From contig NW_002476414.1 of assembly GCF_000189635.1 (NCBI RefSeq), positions 1 through 64,000 of the forward strand: a stretch of 64,000 bases of DNA. The letters are read 5' to 3'. Under the pieces are notes generated by a model. It was not told the origin of the DNA. It made no database searches and worked only from the letters and a program-made list of their open reading frames with translations. This DNA comes from Tetrahymena thermophila SB210. Its lineage: Eukaryota > Ciliophora > Oligohymenophorea > Hymenostomatida > Tetrahymenidae. Below, one piece after another: positions 36,957 through 49,583 of this stretch (positions within the stretch are counted from its first letter, which is position 1; each line of letters begins with the position of its first letter). The translations under genes and the position numbers were made by a program.

Positions 36957-37603
36957 AAAAAACTCTTCTTATACAAATATAGATTTATTATATGCCATAA
37001 TTCTAATAACATCTTCGAAAACTTTATTCAAAATTTTCAAACTCAAAATATTTTTAATAATTAAGATTTAGAAAAAAAAAAAATTCATTAGTAATATAAA
37101 ATGAAGGAACAGCAATATATATAATATTTGATTACTTAAAAAATAATTTAATAAAAAATTAATATTATTATTTAGAAAATTATATTTATAATTTTTAACT
37201 TTTAATAAAGTTTTTAATTTATTATTATCATGGAAATAATTTATTGATAACTAAAAATTTTTCTATTTTTTTGCTTTCTTTCATTATTTTAATATAATTT
37301 TTTAATCTTTTTTGAAATAATTTACTTGTTTTTTTTTCTAATTAATGCAAAAATAAATTAAATATATTTATTTGAATTAAAATAAAATAATTAAAATAGC
37401 TAAAAAATTAAGGCTTCAAATACTTAAATTATTGATTGTTTTATATATATATACAAACCTCTATTATTTCATAACAAATTAGTATATTAATCTTAAAATA
37501 TTGTTATATAAGATCATATTTATTGCTTTTTTGCATAAGTATTTATATAATTTTATTATTTAAAAAAGAATAATAATAATTAAATTCAACAAAATATAAG
37601 AAT
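36957..37603. other. Spacer between the two cysteine-rich genes
   Basis: AT-rich, including a TATATATATATAC run near 37443. No gene seen. Confidence 0.5.
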
Positions 37604-40600
37604 ATGCAGAAATTAGGTCGTTTATTAGCTATTACTTTTTGTATACTTTATTTAATTAAAGGAAATTAGTAAATTAATAATTGTGGAATTTAATAGATTG
37701 TTTACTCAGATCCTCAGCATTTAAATCCTTATATTATTTGCACAGAATGCTCATAAGGGTATATAGTTAATTATGATTTTAAGTCATGTATTAAGGCAAC
37801 CACTCTTCCATTGGGTATATTTTAATATTGTAAAAGACTTGATAGAAACAGATAATGCGATGAGGCTCTTTGTACTATTTAAATTGACTAAAATGATCTT
37901 TTTGTAAGGGAAAACCCATATTAATATGATCCAAGATGTGCAAAGATAGATACTATAAATTAAATATGTATATCACCCAGATTTCCTTACACTCTTGAAA
38001 TAGCAACAAATCAAATATTTCATTACGCTAATAGTTTTTGCAAAATACAATATTACAATGGCTGTAGGTAAAACTACGAAACATTCTACTAATCCATATC
38101 GAATTAACTATATTTTACTCTGGTGAATTTTATTAATCCAGATCTAATTGATTAAAAAACCATTTACAAAGAATAAATAAAATGCCTGCCAAATTTTACT
38201 TACCAACAAGTAAGCAAATAATTCATTGTTGAAGGATGCTATCCAGTTTCATAAACTTGCTCAAATGTAGACATTAACGGTTTTTGCAAATGTCCTGATG
38301 ATCAGGCAGTTGATTCAACAGGCTCTTAATGTTTAGCTTATTAGAATTGTTAGATTGGATATGCGAATAATATAAATTAAATAAAGTATTGTATTTAATG
38401 TAAATATGGATACATCAAATAACCTTATTAAGCAGATTGTACCCTACGATGCATTGAAGATACTGCTAATTAAATATGCAAATACTGCTATACTGGTGAT
38501 TAAGGATAGTTATACTATGGATAGTTTTGTGATTAAGTTATTGTAAGTAGAACTGATTCTAATTGTTAAATTACAAATTCTTCAACTGGAGATTGTGTTA
38601 AGTGTAATGAATAATTCTTCTACTCTATAATTGACAAAATTTGCAAGTATAGAGCGAGATCTAATGGCTGTTAATATCTAAATCCTGTTTCTGACTAGTG
38701 TTTAACTTTGTAATGCGCTTAGAAATATTAATTAAGTGATTAACTAGCATAAATTTTGTGGTAGAAAATTCCAAAGAATCTAAATTCACAATTCTCAGAC
38801 CCTCAAAATGTTATCCTTTTGAAATATTACTTAAATTAATACTTTGCTTAACCAGACACTGTGAAAAGTGGGTTCTTTTAAATCTCAAATAACCTCATTG
38901 AAATATTTAGCGAAAAAATTGATTTAACTAATTTAAACTTACTTTCAGATATTTACTACTACAACGATATCGGTACAAATATTTGTTAGCCTATATATTA
39001 CAATAATTAAGTACCAAACTGTAAAACATTTTTTGCAGGTTTGTGCATTGAATGCGAAAATAGTGATGTCTATTATTAGTAAATTGGTCCTGCTAATCCA
39101 GTGTAAACTTTTTTATATGTTTATAATAGCTTTTGTGGGTAATCTGAGGATTGGTACATTCCGAATTGTAAAGTTTTATCAGGTGATATGAGTAGCTGTA
39201 TGGTTTGTAAGGAAGGTTATATTTTTAATAGCAGTAATTAATGTGTGCTTGGAAATATTCTGAATTGCATTTTCTAAGATAGTCAAGGAAATTGTGTTTT
39301 CTGCAAATAGCAATATGTACTTAGTAATAATAAATGCTACTTTATTTCTAAAAACTGTGCATAATATACCTTTGATGACTAAAAAAATGTTTTATGCACA
39401 GCATGTAAAGACACAAATACTTTTTAATTAGTTTAAAATACCTTACAAAAAGTTTAGTCATGTTAGCTTTTGAATCCCTTAGTTTATCAGCCTTGTCAGT
39501 TTAAAGTAGATGGAACATGCAAATAATGCGATAAGGGTAATTTCCAATTAATTTATAATGAATAATTTAAGTCTTATAAATATAAATATAATTATAAATT
39601 TTAGGAACAACATTAAATTAGTAAACCTATCAATGCGATATTAATCAAGATAATCCATATTATTGCTAATCACCAGTAGGCAGCAATTCTAATTTATGTA
39701 ATTAATGCTAGAATGGTTACATACTAGATAAGGGAATTTGCTTTCCTTAAAGTGGAAGTTGTTCCTATTATAAGCCTTTATCAACCTCATATTAAAGTAA
39801 ATATTAGGATAAAATTATCTCATTAAAAAAATTATTCCAAAATATTTTATTTTAAACCCTTTTAAAAATCTAATTAGAATTTTAATGCTAAATATTTTGA
39901 AAATGAAAAAAGATTGTTGAATATTGATAATTTGAATAAATATATTTTTGTTTTATTAATAGATATTTGTGATTACGAAAATCCTCAAAATCCATAAAAT
40001 CAGCTATGTTAATTCTTTAATTAGTAAGGCTAATATTTAGCCTATGACTAAAATTATAAGATTTTTGTTTAGAAAAGCTGTAATATCACTGATAGTTAAA
40101 ATTGCTTTAAGTGTTCTCTGAATATGTGCTTAGACACTCCTGATACATGTGGTGTTGGAAAAGGATGGAGTAAAACTTTCAATCAATGCTTTGAATAATG
40201 CTTAGATGATAAACTCTTGATTGATTTGCCTCAAAATCCTTAAAAGATGTGTAATTATAAAAGAAGATGTGATATATCCAAAAATATTATTTCTAATATG
40301 TTTTAATGCTCTGATTGTAGTTTGGTAAAAACTATATATGAATGCATCCCACAATAACAAAACAGTGTTTAGTGTCAAAATAATTACTTTTTCTAAAAGG
40401 GTTAATGCATGTATAACTGTGGAAAAGGAAAAATTTCTTATGATTAATCTTAATGCCAATATTCCTAGCTTTGTTAGGAAGGTTTAACATGGAGTTATGA
40501 ATATAATCAATGTGTTTATAAAGAGTGTAATAAAAATATTACAGCTGTTAATTAGTCATGCCTAAAACAATAAAAAATCTAAATTATATAATCTTAGTTA

Positions 40601-41086
40601 CCTAATGATTATAGATTTTCAAAATACTACGTCGGACTAGCAGTTATTCTTGTTTTTTTAGTATTACTACCAATTTTTTATTTTGTGATATTGAAAATGG
40701 CTACAAAATTACATCAATAAACAAGAACTTTTATCAAATAATTAAGATTAGTTAAAAATGCTTAACAAATGAATAATGTCTAAAATTCTGATAAAAACAT
40801 ATAAACGAGTTTTTCATATAAGTAGAATTCTTAGGATAAAATAGAAGTACCACTTGATGAACAAAACATAACGGGAATCATAGTGTAAACGTCATCAAAT
40901 AATATTCCCAGCAAATAAAACATAGTTGAAGAAGCTAAAAATAAGTAAAATTAAATAGAGATCAACATTTAAATGTATACGGAGCAAGATTAAGATGTTG
41001 GTAGTCCCAGCAATTTAGTATAAATTCAATCTCATAGAAGAGAAAACAGTGGATCACTTTTTAATTAAGTTGAAAATTAGAGTTGA
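37604..41086 (+). CDS. Cysteine-rich type I membrane protein 2 (1082 aa)
   Basis: Exons 37604-39536, 39605-39796 and 39963-41086, all in phase. Signal peptide KLGRLLAITFCILYLIKG. The N-terminus matches the paralog (CxxCxxGYIV, YCKRLDxNxQCDEALC, YDPRCAK compared with YCKRLDSNNQCDEGLC, YDPRCAK). About 100 cysteines in CxxC-type modules are followed by one membrane span (YYVGLAVILVFLVLLPIFYF) and a tail of about 150 residues rich in Gln, Ser and acidic residues. Probably a surface receptor, adhesin or antigen-type protein. It is arranged head-to-tail with paralog 1. Divergence is high in the middle, while cysteine spacing and the ends are kept. Confidence 0.9.
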
Positions 41087-42619
41087 ATCAACTCTCAATA
41101 AGGATTCTTTTAAGTATAAAATGAATTGTTCGTTTATAAATTCATTTATTTGTCTTAAAATTTTTTTAACTTTTTTGTATTTTTAAGATTTAATTTTTTT
41201 TTATTTCATTAAATTTTCAAACAAAATAAAGATTAAAAAATAAAATAAAACATATTTTTATGATTTTAAATTGCAATTTTTCAAAGAACTTATTTTTCAT
41301 TTTTTTAATTTTAAAAAAAAAATAAACTTTTTTTATGTTTACTTTTTTAATTTTGTTATCTTAGAATTTTTATTTTTAATGATTTTCTGTAATTGAAAAA
41401 AAAAGAATATCCTAATTTTTTCTAATATAAAAACAAATTGTGGCTGATTGTTTTTTTTTAAATTAAATCTAATTTAAAAATATTTTTAGTTATTTTTATA
41501 AAACTTAAAATAATAAAAAGATTGGAAAGGAATTCATAGTAAAATTAAATTTAGATAATAAAAAAGAATTTTTGTTATTCTAATCTGAGAAAACTTAGAA
41601 TTTTTTTATTCTTCAAGTCAAAATCAATTATATTATTTAAAAAACATATATACCAGATATTTGATTGATATATGAATTTATTTTTACTTAATTACTAAGT
41701 AATTTCTTAATCAATTGCTTTAAAATAATTCAATTTAAACAGCAAATTTTTTAAAACATTAAATGTTCAAATGTATAAAATTAATTGAAACAATATCTTG
41801 TTTTAATTTATAAAAATTTGATTCAATAAATTAGCATTTTCTAGCTTTATTGTTTTTAAGTAATATATAAAATGAAAGAAAAGGATTAACCTTAAAATAT
41901 CAAATATTTTTTTTATAAATTGCACAAAAAGGCTAGTGACTACGATAAGAAAGATTTTACATATTTATTTGAATGATATTTATATAAAAATACCATTTAA
42001 TTTAGCATTTTTAATTACATTTACTTCAATATTGTTTAGTTCTATTAAAGAGTTACACTCAAATCAAAAATAAAATTTATTCCTTGAATTGTCTATAATT
42101 ACATAAAATTTAATTATCTAATTGATGTTTTAATAATCATTGGTTTACATTATTACATGGTCTGTTATAATTAAAAAAACTAGCCATTCAAAGGACATTA
42201 TTTGATTTTTCTTATACCATTGAATATTTTATATTTATTACCTATATTTCTAAATTTATTTAGCTAGATTTTAACAATCTAGAGAAAACACTAAAGTATA
42301 TATCTCATAAAAATATCTTTTGAAGTTAACTTAAAGTCAATTTTGTTCACAAAAAAATCATTTTCACTGGAGCACGTTCGCAAAATAAAAATAGAAATTA
42401 TATAAGTTAAACTCATTATATAAAATAAATAATAAATTAAAAAATACTATTTAATATATATAAGTTGAAGTTTTAGTGAAATTTTAGTAACTAATATATC
42501 ATAAAAATAAATATTCATTATTTTAGTATTAAAGTTAGAACTATCATGAAATAAAATGAACTCAATGATAATTATTGAATATTATTTAAATAATATAATA
42601 TTTTTTCATTTTTTTATTA
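41087..42619. other. No gene seen
   Basis: AT-rich intergenic DNA with no convincing exons on either strand. Confidence 0.5.
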
Positions 42620-43608
42620 AAATTTTAAAATAAATGTAAAAATGATATATTAAAAATGAATAGCCAACATTCTGAAAGTCTAAAAAGTTACTAATGAACT
42701 AATTAATAATTGACTCAGCTAATTAATAATTGACTCAGCTAATTAATTACTATTTTTAACTAGAACCTCTGAAAATGTGTAAAAAAGCAAATTTTAATAA
42801 ATAATAATCATACCAATTAGATACTAATTGTTACTTTAATTAATAGTGATACATTTTTGATGACATAATTAATTACGCTCCATTAAATCTGCTCTAAAGA
42901 TCATTTATTATTTATATTTTAATTCATAAAAATATTCAAACTTATTTTTATTTGTTAAAATTTTGTTAAGTATACTTTATTATTGAACTTCATATTTTAA
43001 AATTTATGAAAAACTTTATTAGAACACAAATACTATGTTTATTTTTTTAAATGTTGATCGATGTTAACTAATTAATGCTCATATCATGTTTTCATGTTTT
43101 TTGTTAAATTAAAATGAAATTTTAAGAAATAGATAAATATGATAATATTTAGTGGATAATTTAAATTAAATTTCCAAGAAAAATGATATTAAAACTATTC
43201 TACTCAAACACACAAAAATATATAACAAAATTAATTGAAAATATATAATTTTCTTACAATTTGATATAAATTTATTTATTTATTTACTAGAAACTCAATT
43301 CTAATCTTCTAAAATGCTCTTTTCAATTATTATTATTATGATATCTTTTTTTATACTTTTTTTATCAAAAACTTTACATATGTTGAGTAAGTTGGTAGTA
43401 AAATACTGATTAATAAGAAATTAAAAAATAAATTAAAAAAATAGATTCTTCTGATGAAAAGTGATATGATTATTTTAAAATAATGCCATTAAAGTTATAT
43501 TTTTACTTATATTTTAAAAAATCGGGCTTTATCATATTTAAATACAGACCAACATTTCTAATCAATAATTAAAAAAATATAAACTAAAAATAAAAAATTG
43601 AAAATAAA
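42620..43608 (+). promoter_or_regulatory. 5' region of RNase T2-like gene 1, one copy of the upstream module
   Basis: Begins with a block (TTCTGAAAGTCTAAAAAGTT) also found at about 45580 and 49800. One copy of a module of about 400 bp starts near 42815 (AGATACTA..TTGTTACTTT, then ATACATTTTTGATG). About 85 bp before the ATG is the element AAATCGGGCTTTATCATAT, followed by TTTAAATACAGACCAACA, conserved before all three genes (near 43521, 46808 and 51409). That element is a promoter candidate only by conservation. A 21-bp unit (AATTAATAATTGACTCAGCT) is tandemly duplicated at about 42700-42741. Confidence 0.45.
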
Positions 43609-44316
43609 ATGAATTAAAATAAAATTTTAGCTTTACTTTGCATTGCTTTCTGCATCTTCCAAATTTCACAAGCTACCTAAAAGGATGCATTTGTTTTGAG
43701 CTACCTCTGGCCTGTTTATGGAAATTACTAAGGTGATTAAGTGTTCACTAAGTAGGACTTCCCATTCTTCGATGGATCAAACTTTGCTATTAACTATTTC
43801 TATCCTTTGCCTGATTAATCATATGTATGTTCTCCTCCTATCTGCAATAACCATCATACCTTTAATGCCACCAACATTAAAGAAAAAGATTACATCTATC
43901 TTGAAAAATACTTCCTTCGTTTTGGTTAGAATAACTCATAGACAAGCTAAGATCTCTGGAGAGAATATGGAAGCTGTTTTAACCACTCCTAAACCTAATA
44001 TTTCCACTAAATGTCATAAGCTCATCAAAAAATCAATATTATTGAAGCTCTTAAAGCTGAAAATATTGTTCCTAGTGAAGAAATAGTTTATGATAGAGAA
44101 CAAATTTAAGAAGCTCTCTCCAAGAAGTTTAATGGATTAAGACCTTATCTTTTTTGCTCTAATTTTTCTTTTGACGAATAAAAAGGTGAATCTTATTCCT
44201 ACTTAAGACGTTTTGAGATTTACTTTGATAAAGATCTTAACCCTACTCATAGTACTTATTTGTGCACATTTGAATACTGCCCTGATAAAATCAAGATTCC
44301 TCCTTTCAAATTTTGA
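43609..44316 (+). CDS. Secreted RNase T2-like protein 1, catalytic histidines absent (235 aa)
   Basis: Signal peptide ILALLCIAFCIFQISQA (1-22). RNase T2 landmarks follow: LSYLWP (30-35), NFAINYFYP (58-66) at the place of the WTIHGLWP motif, QDLWREYGSC (114-123) at the place of the HEWEKHGTC motif, YFHQMSQAHQKINIIEALKA, the IVPSEEIVYDREQIQEAL helix region, LFC, and an FEIYFDKDLNP...C end. Length and cysteines fit the family. By this alignment the first catalytic His is Asn62, the Glu is Leu116 and the second His is Tyr120. The protein is probably a non-catalytic T2 fold, perhaps an RNA- or glycan-binding decoy. Single exon, first of three tandem copies. Confidence 0.85.
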
Positions 44317-45274
44317 GGCATTTAATCAAAAATATTTAAAATATTGATTTTAGATTAGATTTATTGTACATTAAATATTTTATGTCTGCTAATTTATTTT
44401 TATCATTCATTCTCATTCACATAAAAAGAAAATTATTTGATGTAAATAAATATATCCTATTTTTACAAAAAATGTAATTAATTGTTAATTAAATTTGCTT
44501 TCTTATTTGTACATACTAATAAAAGAAACCAAATTAAGATTAATCAAATAAAATTCTTCTTTGATTAAAATATAATTCAAATTATTAAAGCATACTTACT
44601 TTAAACTTATATTATAGCCTTTCAATAATTAAAAATTCCACAATTTTTTCTAATTTTGAAAAGCTACTGTATTTTTAAAAGAAAATAAAATAGTAGAATT
44701 TGAATAAACATTATAAACAATAAACAAATTATATGTATTCATAATATATCTATGTACCCTAGCCTAATACCTTTTTTAAGGCTATACACTGAAATTTTAG
44801 ACACTAATTCAATTTTTAATTATTAAAAAATCAATCAGTTTTATTCTTTTAATACAAAATTTATATTATTTTGATTTTTAATTCAAAAATAAATACTATT
44901 TTTAAGTAAACCCTTTGATTTATTTATTTGGTTAAATAAATTTTTTTAAAAATGTTCACAACCATAAAAATGATAAAAAAGATTACTTCGCAAAGATTAA
45001 AAACCTATATTACAAACATTTTTCCTGTTCGCAATCTACACAAGAATTCAGTTAAATATTCATAAATTTATAAATTTATTCAACTATTTTATTTTTGTTT
45101 ATATAATTTTACATTATAAAAACTAATTTATATCAAAAAATATGATATGTTTTCAATTTACTTTTAAATTTTAAATTTAAAATAGTTTCATAATAAATAA
45201 GCGTAAAATCAAATATATTTTATAATATGTAATTTTTAGTTTCATAAAATTAAATTCATTCAAAATTTATTGAA
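44317..45274. other. 3' flank of RNase-like gene 1 up to tRNA-Ala
   Basis: The first 240 bp match the 3' flanks of copies 2 and 3, and 45040-45274 matches 49210-49510. No gene seen in between. Confidence 0.6.
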
Positions 45275-45347
45275 GGGGATCTAGCTCAAATGGTAGAGCG
45301 CTCGTTTAGCATACGAGAGGCACTGGGATCAATGCCCAGGTTCTCCA
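45275..45347 (+). tRNA. tRNA-Ala (anticodon AGC)
   Basis: 73 nt with discriminator A. The A box (TAGCTCAAATGGTAGAGCG), the anticodon stem CTCGT/ACGAG around loop TTAGCAT, and the T stem CTGGG/CCCAG with loop ATCAATG are clear. The loop starts with A rather than T54, as is seen in many eukaryotic tRNA-Ala. The acceptor stem GGGGATC/GTTCTCC has one T-T mismatch at the sixth pair. A short T run follows as Pol III terminator (TTCTTTTTTC). Confidence 0.95.
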
Positions 45348-46896
45348 TTCTTTTTTCTCTCTATTAAGATATAAAATTTATTTATTTATGAAAATTAATG
45401 TTTTTGATTTATTTATCTATGTTTAAGAAGAAAATTAGAAATATAACTTTTATAAGACCTAATTAAAAGCAAATAAAAGAAAATAAATTTAAATAAAATA
45501 AAATCTATAAAGTTCAAACATTAAAAAAGAGAACTATTTTTGAAAAATAAAGTAAAATTAAAAACATTTTTATAAATTCTGAAAGCATAAAAAGTTACTA
45601 ATGAACTATTTAATAATTGACTCAACTTTTTAATTACTATTTTTTCACTAGAACCTATGCAAATGTGTAAATAAAGCAAATATTAATAAATAATAATCAT
45701 ACCAATTAGATATTATTTGTTACTTTTATTAATATTGATACAACTTTGATGTCATAATTAATTACGCCTTCTTCATCAAACCTACTGTAAAGATCATTTA
45801 TTTATATTTTAATTCATAAAATGTTTATCCTTATTTTTAACCATTAAAATTTTATAAAGTGTAATTTATTATTGAAATTCATATTTTAAAATGAATGAAT
45901 AATTTTATTTGAGTATAAATATATAAATATATTTTTATTCATTGATACCAATTAATATTCCAAACATCTTTTCATATTTCTACTCAGCAGAGTAGATGAA
46001 AATTTTAAAAATAGAAAAACACGATAAATTTATATGATAACGTAGACAAAATTACAAGAAAAATGATATTAAATTTGTTCAACTCAAAACAAAAAAACAT
46101 TTAACAAAATTAGATTCTATTTGTTACTTTTATTAATTTTGATACATTTTTGAAGTCGCAATTAATTGCGCTTCTACAAGCCTGCTATAGAGGCCATTTA
46201 TTTATATTTTAATTCAAATATGCTTAGCCTTATTTTTAACCATTAAAATTTTATTAAGTGTAATTTCCTATTGTAATTCATATTTTAAAATGAATGCTAA
46301 ACTTTATTAGAATATACATATAAATGTTCATCTTTATCAACTAAATCTCCAATCATCTTTTCATGTTTCTTGTTAGAGTATATGGAAATTTTAAGAAATA
46401 AAAAAAACTTTTTAGAATTATTTGGATAATTGGTATAAAATTTCCAAGAAAAATGGTATTCAAGCTTTACAACTCAAACTCACAAAAGAGTTTAACAAAA
46501 TTAATAGAAAATATCAAATTTTCATACATTTTGATATAGATTTACTAGAAACTTACTTCAAATCTTAAAAAATGCCTTTTTCAGCTGTTGTTATTATTAT
46601 AATTATGCTATCTATTTTTTATGCTTTTTTTTAAGAAAAACTTTACACAGGATGAGTAAATTGATTGTAAAATGCTAATTTATAAAGAAATTTATAAAAG
46701 AAATTTTTATTTAACCAAGTAAAAAAAATGGATTTTTCTGATGAAATGTGATATGATTATTTTAAAATAATACCATTAAAGTTATATTTTCAATTATATT
46801 TAATTAAATCGGGCTTAGTTATATTTAAATACTGACCAACAGTTCTAATCGATAATTTAAAAAAATATAATCAAAAAGTAATTAATTGAAAACAAA
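45348..46896 (+). promoter_or_regulatory. 5' region of RNase T2-like gene 2, two copies of the upstream module
   Basis: A segment after the tRNA (about 45440-45560) recurs after the second tRNA. Two modules of about 400 bp follow, starting near 45704 and 46112, then the AAATCGGGCTT element near 46808. No gene seen. Confidence 0.45.
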
Positions 46897-47604
46897 ATGA
46901 ATTAAAATAAAATTTTAGCTTTACTTTGCATCTCTTTCTGTATCTTCCAGATTTCTCAAGCTACCTAAAAGGATGCTTATGTTTTGAGTTACCTCTGGCC
47001 TGTTTATGAAAATTATTCCGGTGACAAAGAATTCACTAAGTAGGACTTTCCTTTCTTCGATGGATCAAACTTTGCTATCAACTATTTCTATCCTTTGCCT
47101 GATTAATCATATGTATGCTCTCCTCCTATCTGCAATAACCATCATACCTTTAATGCCACCAACATTAAAGAAAAAGATTACATCTATCTTGAAAAATATT
47201 TCCTTCGTTTTGGTTAGAATAACTCTTAAACAAGTTAAGATCTCTGGAAAAATTATGGAAGCTGCTATAACCACTCCTAAACCTAATATTTCCACGCTAT
47301 GTCATAGGCTCATCAAAAACTCAATGTTGTTGAAGCTCTTAAAGCTGAAAATATTGTTCCTAGTGAAGAAATAATTTATGAGAGATCACAAATTTAAAAA
47401 GCTCTCTCTAAAAAATTAAATGGATTGATGCCTGATCTTTTTTGCTCAAAATTCACTATTGATTAAGAAAAAGGTGAATCTTACTCCTACTTAAGACGTT
47501 TTGAGATATACTTTGATAAAGATCTTAATCCTACTCAAAGTACTTATTTGTGCACATATGAATACTGTCCTGATAAAATAAAGATTCCTCCTTTCAAATT
47601 TTGA
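46897..47604 (+). CDS. Secreted RNase T2-like protein 2, catalytic histidines absent (235 aa)
   Basis: Same length and architecture as copy 1. Signal peptide (ILALLCISFCIFQISQA), LSYLWPVYENY, NFAINYFYP in place of WTIHGLWP, DLWKNYGSC in place of HEWEKHGTC, and the same helix and C-terminal motifs. It is over 85% identical to copy 1 by eye. The frame is intact and differences are mostly conservative, so it looks maintained rather than decaying. Catalytic positions again read Asn62, Leu116 and Tyr120. Confidence 0.85.
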
Positions 47605-48479
47605 AGGTTTTGATTAAAAATATTTGAAATATTGATTTTAAATTAGATTTATTGTACATTAAATATTATATATTTGTTAAATATTATCATTAACATAAAA
47701 AGAAAATTATTTGATATAAATATATCCTTTTTTATCAAAACAACATAATTATTTGCTAATTAAATTTGCTTTCTTATTTGTACTTAAAAAAAAAGTAACC
47801 AAATGAATATTAATCAAATAAATTTCTTTAATATAAAGTTTAAATTAAATATTCACTGTAACAAGTATTACTTACTACCTTTAAGCAATTAGAAATCCCC
47901 TAATTGCTATTCATTTATAAAAATTTACATAATAGAAAAAATTAATAAGTTAGAAAGATGTTAATAATTATTTTATACAATAAATAATAAAAATTTTATG
48001 CATAGAGCATGATAAGATTAAAAAAAACTATTTTTTATTCAGCTATGGTAACAATTCAATCTTACAATCTACTAAAACAATAAATAGTTCAAATATGCAA
48101 GTAGATATACCATAAAATATTATTTCCTAGCAAGAAACAGCTAGACAAGTAGATAAACTAAATTAGACTGTATCATGTTAGAACCTCAATATTATTAACT
48201 CCAAAAGATGGTATCTTAGTATATTCTATAACTTGGTTTTGATTGCTTTATATAATAGATATTATTTGTTTTAGTTAGTAACGAAATCATATTTATCTTT
48301 ATTATGTATGTCATTTTCTAAAAAAAATAAGAGCCATAAATAAAGATCATAAAACATAAATAAAATAAACTTAAGAGTGTTATTTAAGAAAATCTTACTT
48401 AATAGATGTCAAGTATGCTGTAATACATTCAAATTATTTAAAGGAGCAACTTATATTTGCTTATCTCACTACTTATAAA
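47605..48479. other. 3' flank of RNase-like gene 2 and spacer
   Basis: 47605-47850 matches the flanks of copies 1 and 3. 47880-48480 has no counterpart in unit 1 and no recognised gene. Confidence 0.55.
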
Positions 48480-48990
48480 ATTTATTACTTTTTCTTTCAG
48501 ACTTTATTATTAAATTTGTTATTTTCATTTATTAATATATTAGAACTAAAAAACTTTTAAATAAGTATTTTATTTTAATCTAGATTTATTATATTAAAAT
48601 AGGGATAATAAATTTAATAGACTCTATAATATAAATGATTAAAGTAACAAAGATGAAGATTGTTGGTTAAAATAAATACTTTACATTATGGTGAGATTTT
48701 ATAAAACTAAAAATTTACTAAATTAAAAGTTATTTATGATGATTAAAGTAGTTTGTATTTAATATATTACTGAATAGGTCTTAAATTTTTAACGATGATA
48801 AAAAATATAATAATAAATAATATCTACTTTAATAATATCATTAAGAAATTTAAACTCAAACTCTAATTTACTATTAGCATCATTATTAAAATTACTTTAT
48901 GAAACATAAATCTTTATTTTTATGTGTTGTTATATTTTCAGACTTTATTATTAAATTTGTTATTTTCTTTTATATTTATTTGGTTAGAAA
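48480..48990 (+). pseudogene. Relic of the 3' end of an LRR gene
   Basis: CAGACTTTATTATTAAATTT..., a TTAATCTA intron end, AAGATGAAGATTG, GATTAAAGTAGTTTG and CTGAATAGGTC parallel the last intron and exon of the LRR gene at 55766-56180 and its other decayed copies at 56160-57720. No intact frame. It lies in an insertion of about 1.2 kb into the repeated RNase unit. Confidence 0.5.
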
Positions 48991-49510
48991 GTTTTTAAAT
49001 AATTTATTTATAATGTGATTAACAGCATAAAATATTGCTTATATTAAATTGAAAACTAAATTACTAAAAATAAATCTTTTATTTTTTTTATCAGATAAAA
49101 TTTATTTGTGAAAAATATTTTAGAGGATAAAAATGGTAAAAAAATTTTTCGAAAAGATCCAAAACAGATAATGCTAAAAAAAGCAATTTATGTGCTTTTT
49201 ACTTTTGTTTTTATAATTTTATATTGTTAAAAACTATCTTTTTTAAAAATATATTATAGGTTTTCAACAAATTATTTATTTGTTATTTAATAAAAAATAA
49301 ATACAAAATTATAAAAAATTTGATCTTAAATTGTTTTTTTGCCTATTGTAGACTTAAATTTAAAAGAGTAAACATAATGAATATAAATTAATTTAATTTT
49401 ATAATTTAAAATAGATTAATAATAAATAAATAAGCTTATATCAAATTTATTTACAGTTAATAAATATATTTTTATTTTCATAAAATTTAATTCATTCAAA
49501 ATTTATAGAA
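48991..49510. other. Spacer and 5' flank of the second tRNA
   Basis: From about 49150 to 49510 the sequence repeats 44940-45274. No gene seen. Confidence 0.55.
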
Positions 49511-49583
49511 GGGGATCTAGCTCAAATGGTAGAGCGCTCGTTTAGCATACGAGAGGCACTGGGATCAATGCCCAGGTTCTCCA
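49511..49583 (+). tRNA. tRNA-Ala (anticodon AGC), second copy
   Basis: Identical over all 73 nt to the tRNA at 45275-45347, with a T-rich terminator. It was duplicated together with the RNase-like gene unit. Confidence 0.95.
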
